From Solirubrobacteraceae bacterium (GTDB lineage Bacteria > Actinomycetota > Thermoleophilia > Solirubrobacterales > Solirubrobacteraceae): 32,729 nt of DNA. This document shows positions 14,587 to 22,064 of this stretch, one piece after another (position 1 is the stretch's first letter; each line of letters opens with the position of its first letter). The stretch lies in the NCBI GenBank assembly GCA_017744415.1, contig JAGIBJ010000074.1:1-32729 (forward strand). The letters are read 5' to 3'. The notes beneath the pieces are model-generated. The model saw nothing but the letters and a program-made list of their open reading frames with translations, made no database searches and had not been told where the DNA came from. Position numbers and translations under genes: made by a program.

Positions 14587-14745
14587 GTGGACGTGAACTC
14601 GCTGATCTCGACGCTGCTGCTCGGCTCCGTTGTCTTGGTGGTGATCGTGCGCGCACGCACCAAGCGCTCGGACCGCAAGCGAGATGCCCGCGAAGCCGCG
14701 CAGCGCGAGGCCCGCGGCCGCGACGACGGACCGCAGCTCTACTGA
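14587..14745 (+). CDS. 52-residue single-span membrane protein
   Basis: From GTG 14587 the product reads MDVNSLISTLLLGSVVLVVIV followed by a very basic tail (RARTKRSDRKRDAREAAQREARG). One transmembrane helix occupies about residues 5-22, and the charged tail would lie in the cytoplasm. A second GTG two codons on is an alternative start. The gene has its own TACGGT promoter at leaderless spacing, which is the main reason to accept it. No family is recognised. It could be a small membrane regulator or a subunit of a larger complex. The following gap (14746-14886) holds nothing I can name. Confidence 0.6.
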   Translation: MDVNSLISTLLLGSVVLVVIVRARTKRSDRKRDAREAAQREARGRDDGPQLY

Positions 14746-14886
14746 CGGGCGCGCTGGCGCTCCGGTCTTGAAACCAGCATCCAGGAAACATCCGGCCATC
14801 AGCACATGCGGTGGTCGGCGCCGCGCCCCGCATCTACACAACGTTCAGTAACGCGACGCGCTGCGCGGTCGCACATGCGCACGGCG

Positions 14887-16128
14887 TTATAGGAACGTGT
14901 GACCGGCGCCCCGGTAGGTGAGCGCATCGCCGCGCAGCTCGCCGCCGCCCACCAGGTGGAGCCGGTCGAACCGCTCGCAGAGCTCGCCCGCTTTCGCATG
15001 GCGCAGCACCACGCGTGCCCCGATGCCGAGCCCCTCCGCGGCCTCGCCGAGCACGGGCGTCTGCACCTCGCCGGCGCCCTCGTCGCCGTCGAGCCGCAGT
15101 CCTTCGGGGAACACCGCCTGCGGCACGCGGTCGGGGCCCGCCGCCCCGCTCGCGATGTAGCCGCCGCCGAGCAGGGTCGCCACGCGCCGCGCCGGGCGCC
15201 GCACCACCGGGAGGACGAAGAACGCCGCCGGCTGCAGCTGAAGGTGGCGGTAGGCGTCGAAGAGCGTCGGGGCGTAGAAGCCCGACCCGGCGGTGAGCTC
15301 GGTCGCGGGGACGAGGCCGGCGATGCGGGAGAGACTGCCGGTGCCCCCGACGTTCACGATCGCGAGGCCGCCCTCGCTCGCGAGCTCAGCCTGCACGGCA
15401 GCGACGATCCGCGGCACACGCTCGCGCAGATCGGCGAGCGAGCGCCCCTGCATGAGCCGGATCGCGCGGGCTCGCACTGGCCGCCCGGGCGGATCGTCGC
15501 CGACCCCCGCGATCTGGCCGTCGTACGCCATCAGCGCATCAACGCGCACGCCCTCAGTGCGGCGCGCGTGGCGCACCACCTCGAGCACCTGCTCGGGTGT
15601 GTGCAGCGAGGAGCGCTTCGGGCCGATCGTCGGCCCGTGGCTGCCGGCAGGGCGCCACCCGGCATCGACGTCGATGCAGCACGCGATCTCGGTCCCCGCG
15701 GCGCGCCCGGCCTCGCCGAGGAGGTCGAGCTGGGCCGGGCCGTCGACCATCGGGCGGATCTGCTGGTCGGGATGATCGGCGAGCCACTCGGCGAGTCGGC
15801 GGAGCGCTGCCGGCTCGCTCGCCGGGTAGCCGATGAGCACGTCGGTGATGCCTCGCGCGCTGAGGTGCAGGGCTTCGTCGACGGTGAATGCCATCGCGCC
15901 ATGGAAGCGCGCGTCGGAGTCGAGCGCGCGGTCGATCAGCGCATCGCAGCGCACCGACTTCGTCGCCACGCGGATCTGGTGGTGACCTGCCTCGCGGAGG
16001 AGGGTCGCGCCGTTGGCGTCGAAGGCGTCGAGGTCGACGTACGCGAGCGGTGCCTCGAGCTCGGCGAGGGCATCGAGGTGGCGGCGCGCACGCGCGCCGG
16101 TGCCGGTGGCGGGTTCGAGCGGGCTCAT
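14887..16128 (-). CDS. PLP-dependent amino acid deaminase/aldolase (alanine-racemase / D-threonine-aldolase fold)
   Basis: The 413-residue protein has the alanine-racemase-type barrel: PLAYVDLDAFDANGATLL at the N-terminus, then the PLP-lysine segment IRVATKSVRC, and later IVNVGGTGSL and ELTAGSGFYAP, typical of the D-threonine aldolase / D-serine dehydratase branch. It probably acts on a D- or beta-hydroxy amino acid. The substrate cannot be fixed. ATG 16128 overlaps the stop of the upstream oxidase gene by four bases (ATGA), so the two are translated together. This oxidase-aldolase pairing is one I recall from other actinobacteria, but the shared pathway is not known to me. Confidence 0.85.
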   Translation of the reverse strand: MSPLEPATGTGARARRHLDALAELEAPLAYVDLDAFDANGATLLREAGHHQIRVATKSVRCDALIDRALDSDARFHGAMAFTVDEALHLSARGITDVLIGYPASEPAALRRLAEWLADHPDQQIRPMVDGPAQLDLLGEAGRAAGTEIACCIDVDAGWRPAGSHGPTIGPKRSSLHTPEQVLEVVRHARRTEGVRVDALMAYDGQIAGVGDDPPGRPVRARAIRLMQGRSLADLRERVPRIVAAVQAELASEGGLAIVNVGGTGSLSRIAGLVPATELTAGSGFYAPTLFDAYRHLQLQPAAFFVLPVVRRPARRVATLLGGGYIASGAAGPDRVPQAVFPEGLRLDGDEGAGEVQTPVLGEAAEGLGIGARVVLRHAKAGELCERFDRLHLVGGGELRGDALTYRGAGHTFL

Positions 16129-17447
16129 GCCGTGGTCTCCGCAGGCGCGGGCCCGAGCACGCGCCGCACGTAGTCGTTGGTGAAGACGCCTGTGGGATCG
16201 AGTTCGGCCCGCGCGGCCTGGAACGCCGTCCACCCGGGGTAGCGCGGCGCGAGGGTGGCGGCCGTCTGGAAGTGGCGCTTTCCCCAGTGGGGGCGCCCGC
16301 CGAAGCCATCCATGATCGCCTCCACCTGGCGGAAGTACGGCTCGTACGGCATGCCGACGAACTGGTGCACGGCGACGTAGGCGGTGTCGCGGCCCTCGGC
16401 CGTGGAGAGGTAGGCGTCGTCGGGGGCCGTGGTGCGCACCTCGATCGGGAACGTGACGCCGATGCGCTCCCGCTCGATCATCGCCAGCACGGCGCGCACC
16501 GCCTCGCTGATCCGCTCGCGCGGGATGGCGTACTCCATCTCCGTGAACCGCACGCGGCGCTCACTGGCGTAGACGAGGTGGCTGTGGTCGATCCGCTCGT
16601 CGCGCGAGAGGAGCCGCACGAGCGCGCGCGAGATCTCCGGCGCGCGGTGAGGCCAGCGGCGGCCGGCCCGGGAGAACGCGCCGAGCCCGTGGTTGGCGAG
16701 GAGGTCGTCGACGATCCAGGTGCGCCAGCGCGGCGGCGGCGCGGCCGGGTCGTCGGTGCGCTCGGTGGCGATGCTCAGGCCGGTGTCGGCGTAGGGGAAC
16801 ACGTAACACTCGAAGTGGTCGTGCACGGCGGCGAGCTCGAGGTAGCCGTCGAGCAGCTCGTCGGTGGGCCGCGGCTCCTCGATCTTCCGCAGGCGGAACG
16901 CGGGCACCGTTTGGAGCGTCAGCTCGCTGATCACGCCGAGCGCACCGACGCTTACCCGCACCGCGCGAAGCAGCTCCTCGTCGCCGGGCAGTGAGAGTTC
17001 GCGGATCGATCCGTCGGCGAGCACGATCCGCGCGCCGACGATGCCGCTCGACAGGTTGCGGAAGCGCGTGCCGGTGCCGTGCGTGGCGGTGGCGGTGGCG
17101 CCGGAGATCGTCTGGCGGTCGATGTCGCCCTGGTTCTCGAGCGCGAGGCCGTGGAGCTGCAGGGCGGCGGTGAGCCGGTGGAGCGGCATCCCGGCTTGAA
17201 CGCGCACGAGGCCGCTGGCGCGGTCGACGTCGACGAGCTCGGCCATCTGTGAGAGATCGACGTGGCAGCCATCGGTGACGCACGCATCGGTGAACGAATG
17301 CCCGCTGCCGAGCGCGCGGACGGTGTGGCCTGCGGCGGCGGCCTGCGCGACGTCGAGGGCGAGCTGCGCCTCGTGCCGCGGGCGTGCGACGACGGCTGGC
17401 GTGCACTGCTGCTGCCCGGCCCAGTTGCTCCACGCCTGGCTGGTCAT
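16125..17447 (-). CDS. FAD-linked sugar-lactone oxidase (D-arabinono-1,4-lactone / L-gulonolactone oxidase family)
   Basis: The 440-residue VAO/PCMH-type flavoprotein starts WSNWAGQQQCTP and has the FAD-binding loop LGSGHSFTDACVTDG, then SGATATATHGTGTRF, and ends with HWGKRH, the C-terminal signature of the aldonolactone oxidase family. Family members oxidise aldono-lactones or alditols with oxygen or another acceptor. The ATG at 17447 is chosen over that at 17456 because the latter lies inside the minus-strand TAGGAT -10, seven bases from 17447. First gene of a two-gene operon with the PLP enzyme. An AGTCTGG-N8-CCAGACT palindrome lies just upstream. Confidence 0.9.
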   Translation of the reverse strand: MTSQAWSNWAGQQQCTPAVVARPRHEAQLALDVAQAAAAGHTVRALGSGHSFTDACVTDGCHVDLSQMAELVDVDRASGLVRVQAGMPLHRLTAALQLHGLALENQGDIDRQTISGATATATHGTGTRFRNLSSGIVGARIVLADGSIRELSLPGDEELLRAVRVSVGALGVISELTLQTVPAFRLRKIEEPRPTDELLDGYLELAAVHDHFECYVFPYADTGLSIATERTDDPAAPPPRWRTWIVDDLLANHGLGAFSRAGRRWPHRAPEISRALVRLLSRDERIDHSHLVYASERRVRFTEMEYAIPRERISEAVRAVLAMIERERIGVTFPIEVRTTAPDDAYLSTAEGRDTAYVAVHQFVGMPYEPYFRQVEAIMDGFGGRPHWGKRHFQTAATLAPRYPGWTAFQAARAELDPTGVFTNDYVRRVLGPAPAETTA

Positions 17448-17454
17448 GCGCTCC

Positions 17455-17460
17455 ATCCTA
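17455..17460 (-). promoter_or_regulatory. -10 hexamer TAGGAT for the oxidase operon
   Basis: Minus-strand TAGGAT ends seven bases before the ATG at 17447. Confidence 0.6.
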
Positions 17461-17463
17461 ACC

Positions 17464-17485
17464 AGTCTGGGAAAATGTCCAGACT
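17464..17485. promoter_or_regulatory. Operator-like palindrome upstream of the oxidase operon
   Basis: AGTCTGG and CCAGACT form a perfect 7-8-7 inverted repeat (AT-rich spacer GAAAATGT) covering the spacer and -35 region of the minus-strand promoter. Its position suggests a repressor site. No regulator gene is adjacent. Confidence 0.55.
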
Positions 17486-17560
17486 TCTGCCCGAGGGTGC
17501 CCGGCGTGAACGTCCGGTGACCGGCCGGGCCATCCTCGCGCCTGGCGCGGCGGCGCTGCT

Positions 17561-17566
17561 TAGGCT
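17561..17566 (+). promoter_or_regulatory. -10 hexamer TAGGCT, leaderless spacing
   Basis: TAGGCT ends eight bases before the ATG at 17575. Confidence 0.55.
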
Positions 17567-17574
17567 TCGCCGCG

Positions 17575-18828
17575 ATGGCCGCCCCCGATCCGCCCCTCGC
17601 GCCCCCGCCATCGTCGGCCCGCATTGCGCGCGAGTGGACCCGCATCGGCGTGATCGGCTTCGGCGGGCCGCCCGTGCACATGGTCCTCCTGCGCGAACTC
17701 GTCGTCGAACGCGAGCGCTGGATCGATCGGCGCGAGTTCGAGGATGCGATCGCCGCCGCCGGCCTGCTCCCAGGGCCCGCCTCGACCCAGCTCGCGATCT
17801 ACTGCGCGCGACGTCTCGGCGGGCCGCGCGGCGCGCTGATCGGCGCGGCGGGATTCATCCTGCCCGGACTGCTCGCCGTGCTCGCGCTCGCGGCCGTCTT
17901 CCTCGCGGCAAGCCCGCCGCTCTGGGTGCTCGCCGCCGCCGCCGGCGGCGGTGCGGCCGTGCCCGCGGTCGCCGTGCACGCCGGCCTCCAGCTGCTCCCT
18001 GACAGCCGAGCTCGTGCCCGCCCCGGGGCCGGGGCGCGGCGGTGGCTCGCCTACGCGGTTGCGGGCGCGCTCGGGGCGGCATTCGTCGGGCCGGCGGTCG
18101 TGCTCGTGCTGCTCGGTGCGGGCTTGACGGAGCTCGCGTGGCGCACGCCGCGCGGAGACGACGAGCGCGGCAGCCCCACCGGGCCGCGGCCGCGAACCGC
18201 CACGCGCGACTCCGCCAGCCCGCCGCCGGACGGCGCGGCAGCCGTCGGCCTTCCCGTGGTCGCATCGCTCGCCGCCGCCGCGATCGGGACGAGTACGGCC
18301 GCGCGCCTCGGGTGGACCGCCTTCAAGGTCGGTGCGCTCTCCTACGGCGGCGGGTTCGTGATCGTGCCGCTGATGCAGTCGGATGCCGTCGAGCGTTACG
18401 GCTGGATGACGGATCCGCAGTTCCTCAGTGCCGTCGCGATCGGGCAGGTGACACCCGGCCCGGTGGTCAACACGATCGCGGCCGTCGGCTGGTCGGCGGG
18501 CGGCATCGGCGGCGCGCTGCTCGCCGCCGCCATCGCCTTCGGGCCGTCGGTGCTCCTCATCGCCACCGCGGGCCACCGCTTCGAGCAGCTCCGCACGAGC
18601 GCCCACGCGCAGGCGTTCCTGCTCGGCAGCGGCCCCGCGGCGCTCGGCGCGATCCTCGGCTCGGCGGTGCCGCTCGCCTCGAGTCTCACCGAGCCGTGGC
18701 AGTGGGTGCTCGCGCTCGTCGCCGGGGCGGCGTTGATCGGCGCACGCCGTGGCGTCGTGCCGACGCTCCTCGCCGCTGCCGTGATCGGGATCGTGATCGG
18801 CGCCGCGGGCGGCGAGATCCCGCGCTAA
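17575..18828 (+). CDS. chrA: Chromate transporter, CHR family, two-domain form
   Basis: The 417-residue membrane protein has two homologous halves. The first shows GVIGFGGPPVHMVLL, then LLPGPASTQLAIYCARRLGG and GALIGAAGFILPG; the second shows TAFKVGALSYGGGFVIVPLMQ, then AIGQVTPGPVVNTIAAVGW, all ChrA landmarks (F-G-G-P-x3-H, G-P-x-x-T-Q/N). About ten helices are expected. Family members export chromate, often with sulfate-linked exchange; some homologues have other anions as substrate, so chromate resistance itself is not proven. A ~55-residue hydrophilic linker (about 190-225) joins the halves. Its own TAGGCT promoter lies eight bases upstream. Divergent from the lactone oxidase operon. Confidence 0.92.
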   Translation: MAAPDPPLAPPPSSARIAREWTRIGVIGFGGPPVHMVLLRELVVERERWIDRREFEDAIAAAGLLPGPASTQLAIYCARRLGGPRGALIGAAGFILPGLLAVLALAAVFLAASPPLWVLAAAAGGGAAVPAVAVHAGLQLLPDSRARARPGAGARRWLAYAVAGALGAAFVGPAVVLVLLGAGLTELAWRTPRGDDERGSPTGPRPRTATRDSASPPPDGAAAVGLPVVASLAAAAIGTSTAARLGWTAFKVGALSYGGGFVIVPLMQSDAVERYGWMTDPQFLSAVAIGQVTPGPVVNTIAAVGWSAGGIGGALLAAAIAFGPSVLLIATAGHRFEQLRTSAHAQAFLLGSGPAALGAILGSAVPLASSLTEPWQWVLALVAGAALIGARRGVVPTLLAAAVIGIVIGAAGGEIPR

Positions 18829-19017
18829 GTCGCCGCAGCGAGCCGTTTAGGTGGGGCGAACTTCTGCGGTAGCTCGCGCCAGCCCGCGAGGTAGCTCGTA
18901 CAACGTTGCGAGGGAGGTCGGCCAAGCGTCCCCCGACCCCGAAAACCGTGGCAACATGGACGGGTGATTTCACGACGCAGCAACGCGTCTGCACGCACCG
19001 CGCGGCGATCTGAATCC

Positions 19018-19062
19018 CCCGGCAATCGACCCTGGGCGGCCGCCCTATGGTCGATCACCGGG
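19018..19062 (+). promoter_or_regulatory. Nested palindrome upstream of the CDF exporter
   Basis: ATCGACC (19025-19031) pairs with GGTCGAT (19049-19055); CCCGG/CCGGG lie outside (19018-19022, 19058-19062) and the self-complementary GGGCGGCCGCCC (19034-19045) inside. It spans an alternative ATG at 19047. It could be an operator or a leader hairpin. The rest of the 18829-19127 gap shows only a small CTCGCG/CGCGAG stem (18873-18890). Confidence 0.45.
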
Positions 19063-19127
19063 CAATCCAGCTCATCCACGCGGCACGCACATCCACGTCA
19101 CTCCGCCGCGAGATCAACCGTCCGGCC

Positions 19128-20096
19128 GTGAGCTCCTCGGCTCATCCCCTTCACGCGCGCGACGCCGAGCGCCGTCGCCGGCTCACGCGTGCGCTCCAGC
19201 TGGCGGTCGTCGCGGCCGTGCTCACGATCGCGCTGAAGGCCGGCGCCTACCTGGTCACCGACTCGGTGGGTCTGCTCTCCGACGCGCTCGAATCGGTGGT
19301 GAACCTCGTCGCGGCGGTCGTCGCGCTCGCCGTGGTGCAGATCGCGACCCGGCCGCCCGACGACGACCACCCGCACGGCCACGACAAGGCCGACTACTTC
19401 TCCGCCGGACTCGAAGGCGCGCTCATCCTGCTCGCGGCCGGCTCGATCGTGATCGCCGCCGTCCCGCGGCTCATCGATCCCGCGCCGCTCGAGTCGGTCG
19501 GGATCGGCCTCGGCGTGTCGCTCGCCGCCACGGTGCTCAACCTCGCCACCGGCATGTTCCTGATCCGCACGGGCCGCGCGGAGGGCTCGGTGGTGCTCGA
19601 AGCCGACGGCCAGCACCTCCTTACCGACGTGTGGACCTCGATCGGCGTCGTCGCCGGCATCGTCGCGGTCGTCGTCACGGGCTGGCACGTGCTCGATCCG
19701 CTCATCGCACTCGTCGTCGCCGCCAACATCATCGCCACCGGGCTGCGGCTCGTCCGCCGCTCGGCGTCGGGCCTGATGGATGCCGCGCTCGAGCCCGAGG
19801 AGCTCACCGCCATCGAGGTCGCGCTCGCCGATCTCTCGTCCGACGACGTGCAGTTCCACGCGCTACGCACGCGCCGAGCCGGACGCCGCGCGTTCGTGTC
19901 CGTGCACCTGCTCGTGCCGGGCCACTGGACGGTGCAGCGCGGTCACGACCTGGCCGAGGTGGTGGAGCAGCGGCTGCGCCAGGTGGTCGGGGACGGCTCC
20001 AGCGTGCTCACCCATCTCGAGCCGCTCGACGATCCGCTCTCGCACGAGGACGTCGACCTGGACCGCCCCGTCGAGCGCGGAGCAGTCACCCCGTGA
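19128..20096 (+). CDS. Cation diffusion facilitator (CDF) metal exporter
   Basis: The product has a basic N-terminus, then about six helices with TDSVGLLSDALESVVN on helix 2, the loop HPHGHDKADYFSAGLEG, and EADGQHLLTDVWTSIGV on helix 5, where the His-x3-Asp of the transport site sits. A cytoplasmic C-terminal ferredoxin-like domain follows. CDF proteins exchange divalent metal (Zn, Fe, Mn, Co) for protons across the cytoplasmic membrane; the exact metal is not predictable. GTG 19128 is preferred; an in-frame ATG at 19047 would add 27 poorly conserved-looking residues and lies inside a hairpin. Downstream is a GNAT gene that starts at or after the stop. Confidence 0.9.
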   Translation: MSSSAHPLHARDAERRRRLTRALQLAVVAAVLTIALKAGAYLVTDSVGLLSDALESVVNLVAAVVALAVVQIATRPPDDDHPHGHDKADYFSAGLEGALILLAAGSIVIAAVPRLIDPAPLESVGIGLGVSLAATVLNLATGMFLIRTGRAEGSVVLEADGQHLLTDVWTSIGVVAGIVAVVVTGWHVLDPLIALVVAANIIATGLRLVRRSASGLMDAALEPEELTAIEVALADLSSDDVQFHALRTRRAGRRAFVSVHLLVPGHWTVQRGHDLAEVVEQRLRQVVGDGSSVLTHLEPLDDPLSHEDVDLDRPVERGAVTP

Positions 20097-20131
20097 CCAC
20101 GATCCTGCGCAGGCCCTGGTGGCGCCGGGCG

Positions 20132-20137
20132 TACGAT
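20132..20137 (+). promoter_or_regulatory. -10 hexamer TACGAT, leaderless spacing
   Basis: TACGAT ends six bases before the GTG at 20144. Confidence 0.45.
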
Positions 20138-20143
20138 GACCAC

Positions 20144-20758
20144 GTGCCCTCCCCAGTCGACACCGCCGCCGACCGGCAGGCCGTGCGACGGATCGCGCGG
20201 CGGGAACGCACGCACCTCGCCGGCGTGCTCGCTCGCGCCTTCGAGGACGACGAACTCAGCCGCTGGATCTACCGCGACCATCCGTCGCGCCTGCGCTGGG
20301 TGCGCTCCGACTTTCGCCTGCGCCTCTCGCAGCACGGTCCCGACGACCTGAGCTACACCACCGACGATCTCGTCGGCGCGGCGATCTGGGCGGCGCCGGA
20401 TCGTTGGAAGGGCCACGCCACCGGGCAGCTCCGCGCGTTCGGGGCCATCCCGCGCGTGGCGCGCAACCGCGTGCGGATCGGCGAGATGCAGCGCGAGCTC
20501 GATCGGCGCCACCCGTCGATCCCGCACCTGTACCTCGCGCTGCTCGGCGTCACGCGCGAGCGCCGCCGGACGGGTCTTGCCTCCGCGCTGCTCGTGCCCG
20601 CGCTGACGCTCGCCGACGAGCGCGGCTGGCCAGCGTACGTCGAGGCCGGCAGCGACGAGGCGGCCGCGTTCTACGAGTCGGCCGGGTTCAGCGTCACCGG
20701 CGCCGTACAGCTGCCGACGGCGCCCGTCGTGCACCTCATGTGGCGCGAGCCTCGCTGA
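20144..20758 (+). CDS. GNAT-family N-acetyltransferase
   Basis: The 204-residue protein has the GNAT layout: an N-terminal helix (LAGVLARAFEDDELSRWIYRD), the central strand HLYLALLGV, then RERRRTGLASALLVPALTLADERG carrying the acetyl-CoA pyrophosphate loop (R-R-x-G-L/x-A), and the C-terminal VEAGSDEAAAFYESAGFSV strand-helix. It would transfer an acetyl group to an amine; the acceptor is unknown. Two starts compete: GTG 20144, six bases after TACGAT, and GTG 20093, which overlaps the CDF stop as GTGA and adds 17 residues. I prefer 20144 because the longer form only adds a Trp/Arg-rich tail. Confidence 0.85.
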   Translation: MPSPVDTAADRQAVRRIARRERTHLAGVLARAFEDDELSRWIYRDHPSRLRWVRSDFRLRLSQHGPDDLSYTTDDLVGAAIWAAPDRWKGHATGQLRAFGAIPRVARNRVRIGEMQRELDRRHPSIPHLYLALLGVTRERRRTGLASALLVPALTLADERGWPAYVEAGSDEAAAFYESAGFSVTGAVQLPTAPVVHLMWREPR

Positions 20759-20764
20759 GTTCCA

Positions 20765-20770
20765 TACGCT
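20765..20770 (+). promoter_or_regulatory. -10 hexamer TACGCT
   Basis: TACGCT ends ten bases before the GTG at 20781, so any leader would be only a few bases long. Confidence 0.4.
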
Positions 20771-20780
20771 GCTCAGCATC

Positions 20781-21965
20781 GTGATCGTCGCCTCGATCCT
20801 CGATGACTTCTCGCAGTTCATCTCGAACCTGTCGAACGTTCATCTCGGGCCCCTGCTCATTGGCATGGCCTGCTTCATCGCGTACCTGAGTCTGCGCGCG
20901 CTGGCCTGGCGCAACATCCTCGCCGCGGCGTTCCCGGAGTCACGCGTGCCCTACCAGCAGATGTGGGGCGCGTACCTCGCCGCGTACGGCTTCAACAACG
21001 TGATCCCGGCACGCGGCGGCGACGTGCTGAAGCTCTACCTCACGAAGACCTCGATCCCGAAGTCGGCGTACCCGACGGTGGGCGCGGGCCTGCTGGTCGA
21101 GGCGATCTTCGACCTCTGCGCTGGCGGCGTCGCCGTGCTCTTCGCCATCGCGAGCGGCGTGTTCCCCTCGCCTCCGTCGTGGCTCTCGTTCGACGCGGTC
21201 GACTTCTCGTTCGTCGTCGCCGACGGCCGGCGCGCGCTGTTCCTGCTCACGGCGGTCGCGATCGGCCTGCTCGTGATCTTCTCGCTCCTCGCGCTGCGCG
21301 TGCGGACGTTCTGGGGCAGCGTCCGCCAGGGCTTTGCGGTGCTCGAAGACCGCCGCACGTACTTCCGCCGGGTGTGGGGCATCCAGGGCATCGGCTGGCT
21401 GGTGCGCGGCACCGCCTTCTTCTTCTTCTTGCGCGCGTTCGGGATGCCGGCCAACGTCGAGACGGTGTTCCTCGTGCTCTCCGCCAACGCGGTCGCAGCG
21501 ATCTTCCCGTTCACCCCCGGTGGTGCCGGCGTGGTGCAGGCGCTGCTGCTCGAGCTCTTCGCCGGCAAAGCGACCTCGGCGACGATCGCTGCGTACGGCG
21601 TGGGCGTGCAGGCGACGATCGCGATCGCCTCGCTCGGCGTGGGCTTCCTGGCGCTGGTGTGGGTGTTCGAGGTGCGCTCGTTCCGCGAAGTGATCGAGCG
21701 GGGTCGCGCGGATCGCGCCGCCGAACGGGATGCCGAACGGGCCTCGGAGCGCGACGCCGACTTCGCCGACGTGTCGGCCGCGGCAGCGACCTCGGCAGGG
21801 TCGCCCGGGGGAACCGACGACACGCTCTGGCAGGCGCCCGCCGAGGGGCGCGGCACGCCGCCGAACGCCACCGACGACTGGCTCGCGGAGGAGCTGGCCT
21901 CCACGCAGGCCGAGGCCGAGGAGCGCGTGGCGCGCCGAGGCGCCCGCTGGCGCCGCCGTCACTAG
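20781..21965 (+). CDS. Lysylphosphatidylglycerol-synthase-type (UPF0104) membrane protein
   Basis: The 394-residue protein has about eight hydrophobic helices and the landmarks of the LPG_synthase_TM family: WGAYLAAYGFNNVIPARGGDVLKLYL near residues 62-87 (the N-x-x-x-P-x-R-x-G-E/D motif) and ANAVAAIFPFTPGGAGVVQALLLELF near 237-262 (P-x-x-P-G-G-x-G). Family members include the flippase half of MprF and glycan/lipid-flipping proteins; this one lacks the MprF synthase domain. A ~90-residue hydrophilic tail rich in Arg, Asp and Glu follows the last helix and is not typical. A lipid or glycolipid flippase is the best guess. Confidence 0.85.
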   Translation: MIVASILDDFSQFISNLSNVHLGPLLIGMACFIAYLSLRALAWRNILAAAFPESRVPYQQMWGAYLAAYGFNNVIPARGGDVLKLYLTKTSIPKSAYPTVGAGLLVEAIFDLCAGGVAVLFAIASGVFPSPPSWLSFDAVDFSFVVADGRRALFLLTAVAIGLLVIFSLLALRVRTFWGSVRQGFAVLEDRRTYFRRVWGIQGIGWLVRGTAFFFFLRAFGMPANVETVFLVLSANAVAAIFPFTPGGAGVVQALLLELFAGKATSATIAAYGVGVQATIAIASLGVGFLALVWVFEVRSFREVIERGRADRAAERDAERASERDADFADVSAAAATSAGSPGGTDDTLWQAPAEGRGTPPNATDDWLAEELASTQAEAEERVARRGARWRRRH

Positions 21966-22051
21966 GGAACGGCGCATCGCTGATCGGCGGGCGCCCAAGG
22001 GCTGACCGGGCCCTGAACGCGGGGGTGGCCGCTTCGCCCCGATCCGGTGGA

Positions 22052-22057
22052 TACGAT
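22052..22057 (+). promoter_or_regulatory. -10 hexamer TACGAT, leaderless spacing
   Basis: TACGAT ends seven bases before the ATG at 22065, which favours that ATG over the GTG at 22047. Confidence 0.55.
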
Positions 22058-22064
22058 CGCCGGG

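Noticed and set aside
12472..14745. Very long open frame on the plus strand across the OYE and TetR genes
   Set aside because: It is antisense to two well-recognised minus-strand genes and is explained by high-GC codon bias; only its last 52 codons form a separate small gene.
14755..14790. tRNA-Ser-like stretch (CTCCGGTCTTGAAACCAGC)
   Set aside because: The loop resembles a TGA anticodon loop, but there is no D-arm consensus before it, no T-loop or acceptor stem, and the anticodon stem is only three base pairs.
17448..17681. Longer lactone oxidase starting at 17681
   Set aside because: The added segment is basic, overlaps the chrA start, and lies upstream of the TAGGAT promoter element.
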